DNA of 16,944 nucleotides from the NCBI GenBank assembly GCA_030043335.1, contig JASHXX010000332.1, positions 1 through 16,944 of the forward strand, read 5' to 3'. Position numbers and translations under genes: made by a program. The notes beneath the pieces were generated by a model. The model ran no database searches and was not told the DNA's origin. It saw only the letters and a list, made by a program, of their open reading frames with translations. Origin of the DNA: Xanthobacteraceae bacterium. Lineage in GTDB: Bacteria > Pseudomonadota > Alphaproteobacteria > Rhizobiales > Xanthobacteraceae. Shown one piece after another: positions 14,284 to 16,944 of the stretch; position 1 is the stretch's first letter, and every line of letters begins with the position of its first letter.

Positions 14284-14904
14284 ATGGAAGTAATCTTGCT
14301 CGAGCGCGTGGCCCGCCTGGGCCAGATGGGCGATGTCGTGCGGGTCAAGGACGGCTTTGCCCGCAACTTTCTGCTGCGCCGGGGCAAGGCCTTGCGCGCT
14401 ACGGCGGAGAACCGCGCGCGGTTCGAGACGATGAAGGGCGAGCTTGAGGCGCGTTCGTTCGCGCTCAAGGGCGAAGCGGCGGTCGTCGCCGAAAAGCTCA
14501 ACGGCAAGAAATTCACGGTGCTGCGCCAAGCCTCGGAAGCGGGGCAGCTGTTCGGATCGGTCTCGCCGCGCGACCTCGTCGCCCTGATCGCGACGGCAGG
14601 ATTCACGGCGAACCGCAATCAAATCGTGCTCAACGCGCCGATCAAGACCATCGGCCAGCACACGGTGCCGGTTTCGCTGCATCCGGAGATCGAGACGTCG
14701 ATTACCGTCATCGTTGCGCGCAATAACGACGAGGCGGCGCGCATCGAGCGCGGTGAGGACGTCACGCAGCTGCGCGATGAGACGCCGGAGGAAGCCGCGC
14801 TGGTCGCGGCGGAGGCTTTCTTCGAGCCGGAAGCGGCGGAATCGCTGCGCGCCCGCCAAGAGGCCGAACCGGCCGAAGCCCCTGCCCCGGCGGAAAAGAG
14901 CTGA
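14284..14904 (+). CDS. rplI: 50S ribosomal protein bL9
   Basis: A 206-aa protein of the large-subunit L1-stalk base. The N-terminal domain has the signature [20 protein letters not shown] with [12 protein letters not shown] long connecting helix (about 40-75) and the C-terminal domain ([16 protein letters not shown], then [19 protein letters not shown]) follow. Beyond residue ~150 comes an acidic, Ala/Glu/Pro-rich tail of about 55 residues, longer than the ~148 aa of E. coli L9 and typical of alphaproteobacteria. GAAGGAG eight bases upstream supports ATG 14284 over an in-frame ATG at 14242. Confidence 0.97.
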   Translation: MEVILLERVARLGQMGDVVRVKDGFARNFLLRRGKALRATAENRARFETMKGELEARSFALKGEAAVVAEKLNGKKFTVLRQASEAGQLFGSVSPRDLVALIATAGFTANRNQIVLNAPIKTIGQHTVPVSLHPEIETSITVIVARNNDEAARIERGEDVTQLRDETPEEAALVAAEAFFEPEAAESLRARQEAEPAEAPAPAEKS

Positions 14905-14921
14905 TCTCGGCGCGTCCGGCG

Positions 14922-15620
14922 CTAGTCGGGAATATTGTCGCGCGGTACCGGCGCGTTCTCGCCCGAGGTTGAATCTGTCGACACCGCCGCGCCCGTGGTC
15001 GGGCTCGGGCTGGTGTCTTGGCTTGGCGTCTCGGCCGCGCGCGGATTGGCGTCCGCCGCGGCTGGCTCATGGGCGGCCGGACCAGACTCGTTGACATCGG
15101 CGCCGGGTTCCGGGTTCGAGGGTGGGGCCTCTGGCTCCCGGTGACGGCCTCGCATCTCGCGGCGTTTGTCCGCTGGCTGCCGGGCGGTTCGGCCCGGCTC
15201 CTCGGCGATCGAACCGTCATGCGGCTTGGCCTCTTCGCTGGGAGCGGGCTGCAGCTTCGCCGTCGCCGGCGGCGTCGCCTCCTCCGGCTTTCGCGTCTGC
15301 CGGCCGTTGGTTTTCGGTTCCCCGGCCGCATTCGCAGGGCGCTCAATCGGCGGCTTCGGCCCGCTCCCGGCCCCGAGCACGTAAGCGGCAAGCGCCGCCG
15401 CCTGATCGCGGCTGGTTGTGTAATGCTCGTGCAGGAATTCGGTCAGCGCTAAGCTGCCTTTGCCATTGGCCAGCCCGCGCGGGGCCTTGTGGCAAGCCGC
15501 GCAAGTCTCGGCAAAGATTTGCGCCGGCGATTTGCCTTGGTCGATATTGGTCTGGGCATGCGCCAAGGCTGGCGCCAATCCCGCCAGCAGGCCGATCACA
15601 GGCGCAAGACCCCGGGTCAC
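14922..15620 (-). CDS. secreted monoheme cytochrome c-like protein with long disordered tail
   Basis: A 232-aa protein from a GTG start (15620) with a very strong AGGAGGAGG just upstream. A Sec signal peptide (1-22, LAPVIGLLAGLAPALAHA) points to the periplasm. One heme c site, CAACH (40-44), lies in IFAETCAACHKAPRGLANGK. The rest of the heme domain (LTEFLHEHYTTSRDQAAALAAYVLG, 59-83) has no Met that could be the usual second axial ligand; His64 or His66 might serve. Residues ~86-232 are a low-complexity Pro/Glu/Ala/Arg-rich region, probably disordered. I recall similar CXXCH plus HYTTS proteins in Bradyrhizobium but no known function. Confidence 0.85.
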   Translation of the reverse strand: MTRGLAPVIGLLAGLAPALAHAQTNIDQGKSPAQIFAETCAACHKAPRGLANGKGSLALTEFLHEHYTTSRDQAAALAAYVLGAGSGPKPPIERPANAAGEPKTNGRQTRKPEEATPPATAKLQPAPSEEAKPHDGSIAEEPGRTARQPADKRREMRGRHREPEAPPSNPEPGADVNESGPAAHEPAAADANPRAAETPSQDTSPSPTTGAAVSTDSTSGENAPVPRDNIPD

Positions 15621-15897
15621 CTGACCTCCTCCTCAGTCTTTTCGGCTTGACCTGTTTATCCTTACCCCAAAACCGGGCAAACGCGAGCGCGACTTTTGCG
15701 GCACCGGCAAAGGAGACCGCAGCCGCGCGCATTGCTGGTTCATGAGGATTTTGTTTTAATGACGGCAAGCACAAAACGCCGCCGGCGCAAGGCGTTGGTC
15801 CCCCACTGAGAGGAACCGGCGGAAGGGGGCGCCCGAGGCGAAAGCGCCGATTGTCACATTTGCGTGCGCCGACGTTGATCGTGCGTGGAGGCGGTTC
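15621..15897. other. divergent intergenic region between the cytochrome c gene and the methyltransferase
   Basis: This 277-bp gap must hold the start signals of both neighbours. A plus-strand 16-codon frame at 15759 (MTASTKRRRRKALVPH) follows GAGG but is too short to support. I could not place a convincing promoter on either strand. Confidence 0.4.
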
Positions 15898-16944
15898 TTG
15901 GATCGGTTGCTGTCGATATTCTTAAGTCGATTTATCCGGCGCGGCTCGCTTCGGGTCACGACCGCCGCGGGCCACGTCTACGCCTTCGGCGATGGCGCCG
16001 GTCCGCCGCTTGCGGTGCGCTTTGTCACTGCGAAGGCGCAGCGCGCGGTCTTGCTCGATCCTGAGCTGCGATTGGGCGAAGCCTATATGGACGGCACGTT
16101 CGTCGTCGAGCAAGGCTCGATCGCCGACGTCGTTGCGCTGTTGATGCGCCAGAACGAGATCGCCACACCAATGTGGGCGCTGCCGCTGCGGCTCTTGCGC
16201 TACGTGTTCCGCCGGCTGCAGCAATTCAACCTGCGCTCGCGGTCGCGGCAGAACGTCGCGCACCACTACGACCTCGACGGCAGGCTCTATTCGCTGTTCC
16301 TCGACAGCGATCAGCAATACAGCTGCGCCTATTTCGAAAATCCGAGCGCGTCGCTCGACGACGCCCAGCTCGCCAAACGGCGTCACCTCGCGGCAAAGCT
16401 TCTGGTCGAACCTGGCGCCAGCGTGCTCGACATCGGCTGCGGCTGGGGCGGCCTTGCGCTCTATCTCGCCGAGGTCGCCGGCGCCCGGGTCACCGGCATC
16501 ACGCTGTCCCGGGAACAGCACGCGCGCGCGCAGCATCGGGCGACCGAACGCGGCCGCGCCGAGGATGCGGTGTTCCGGCTTATGGATTATCGCGATGTTT
16601 CCGGCCGCTTCGATCGCATCGTTTCGGTCGGCATGTTCGAGCATGTCGGAGTCGGGTTCTACGACGCCTACTTTCGCAAATGCGCGCAGCTCCTCAGCGA
16701 GGACGGTGTTGTTCTCCTGCACACGATCGGCCGCAGCGGCCCGCCTGGCGTCACCAATCCATGGATCGCCAAATACATCTTCCCCGGCGGTTACATTCCG
16801 GCGCTGTCCGAAGTGTTGCCCGCCGTCGAACGGGCGCGTCTCCTCGTCACCGACATCGAGGTGCTGCAACGGCACTATGCGGAGACGCTCAAGGCGTGGC
16901 GCGAGCGTTTTCTCGCCCATCGCGACGAGGTGGTACGGCTTTAC
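15898..16944 (+). CDS. cfa: cyclopropane-fatty-acyl-phospholipid synthase family methyltransferase, 3' end outside window
   Basis: An open frame of 349 codons runs off the right edge without a stop. It starts at TTG 15898, with GGAGG six bases upstream (15887-15891); no better in-frame start was found. The N-terminal CFA-specific domain (LLDPELRLGEAYMDGTFVVE, residues 52-71) is followed by AHHYDLDGRLYSLFLD (121-136) and YSCAYF. The SAM-binding motif VLDIGCGWGGLALYLA is at 177-192, then TGITLSREQHARAQ, the FDRIVSVGMFEHVG block (238-251), LLHTIGRSG and FPGGYIPALSE. These are hallmark motifs of enzymes that add a methylene bridge to unsaturated membrane phospholipid chains using SAM. About 50-70 C-terminal residues are missing. 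Exact substrate is not provable from sequence. Confidence 0.93.
   Translation, partial: MDRLLSIFLSRFIRRGSLRVTTAAGHVYAFGDGAGPPLAVRFVTAKAQRAVLLDPELRLGEAYMDGTFVVEQGSIADVVALLMRQNEIATPMWALPLRLLRYVFRRLQQFNLRSRSRQNVAHHYDLDGRLYSLFLDSDQQYSCAYFENPSASLDDAQLAKRRHLAAKLLVEPGASVLDIGCGWGGLALYLAEVAGARVTGITLSREQHARAQHRATERGRAEDAVFRLMDYRDVSGRFDRIVSVGMFEHVGVGFYDAYFRKCAQLLSEDGVVLLHTIGRSGPPGVTNPWIAKYIFPGGYIPALSEVLPAVERARLLVTDIEVLQRHYAETLKAWRERFLAHRDEVVRLY

Noticed and set aside
15759..15809. 16-codon frame MTASTKRRRRKALVPH before cfa
   Set aside because: It follows a GAGG but is too short and has no sign of conservation that I can judge.
15922..16920. 332-codon open frame on the minus strand
   Set aside because: It is antisense to the CFA-synthase-family gene, whose motifs are unmistakable on the plus strand; the long opposite frame is a by-product of high GC codon use.

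Overview
The window comes from a GC-rich alphaproteobacterium, most likely a Hyphomicrobiales (Rhizobiales) member near Bradyrhizobiaceae/Xanthobacteraceae. This rests on three things: a fabD-fabG-acpP-fabF-mltG-yicC-gmk block diverging from rpsF-rpsR-rplI, a pair of general-stress-type (EcfG) promoters, and several small proteins that resemble Bradyrhizobium hypothetical families. The placement is from memory of gene order and protein style, not a database search.

Bases 1 to about 5900 form an accessory, partly decaying region. Two tandem copies of the C-terminal TPR module of adenylate-cyclase/AAA-ATPase signalling proteins come first. Copy 1 enters from the left edge and carries two frameshifts whose net effect is zero; copy 2 is open but lacks the ATPase and cyclase parts. 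Next is a triple-GAF protein whose third GAF is cut off and joined, out of frame, to the last ~55 residues of a class III nucleotidyl cyclase. Two small genes follow, back to back: a CX2C-X16-CX3C zinc-finger-like protein (-) and a basic 74-aa protein (+). Each has its own EcfG-type promoter in the shared gap (GGAAC-N17-CGTT and GGAAC-N16-CGTT). A ParB/sulfiredoxin-like gene fragment, a GTG-started 120-aa hypothetical protein, and an overlapping DsbA-family protein with a CxxA active site complete the region.

Bases 5933 to 12902 are a housekeeping block on the minus strand, in transcription order fabD, fabG, acpP, fabF, mltG, yicC, gmk. Type II fatty-acid synthesis (malonyl loading, ketoreduction, acyl carrier, condensation) is followed by a peptidoglycan lytic transglycosylase, a YicC-type RNase and guanylate kinase. 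A 584-bp gap between fabF and mltG holds no recognisable gene.

Bases 13061 to 14904 run divergently on the plus strand: a small alpha-helical hypothetical protein, then rpsF-rpsR-rplI. The rpsF leader has a candidate promoter and two strong hairpins, one with a CCCG loop that might be an S6:S18 autoregulatory site. A monoheme cytochrome c-like protein without an obvious Met ligand lies on the minus strand (14922-15620). A cyclopropane-fatty-acid-synthase-family methyltransferase starts at TTG 15898 (+) and runs off the right edge.

The best candidates for something new are the symmetric two-way EcfG promoter with its two unknown stress genes, the structured rpsF leader, and the Met-less cytochrome c. 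No CRISPR array, tRNA, rRNA, transposase or prophage gene was seen.
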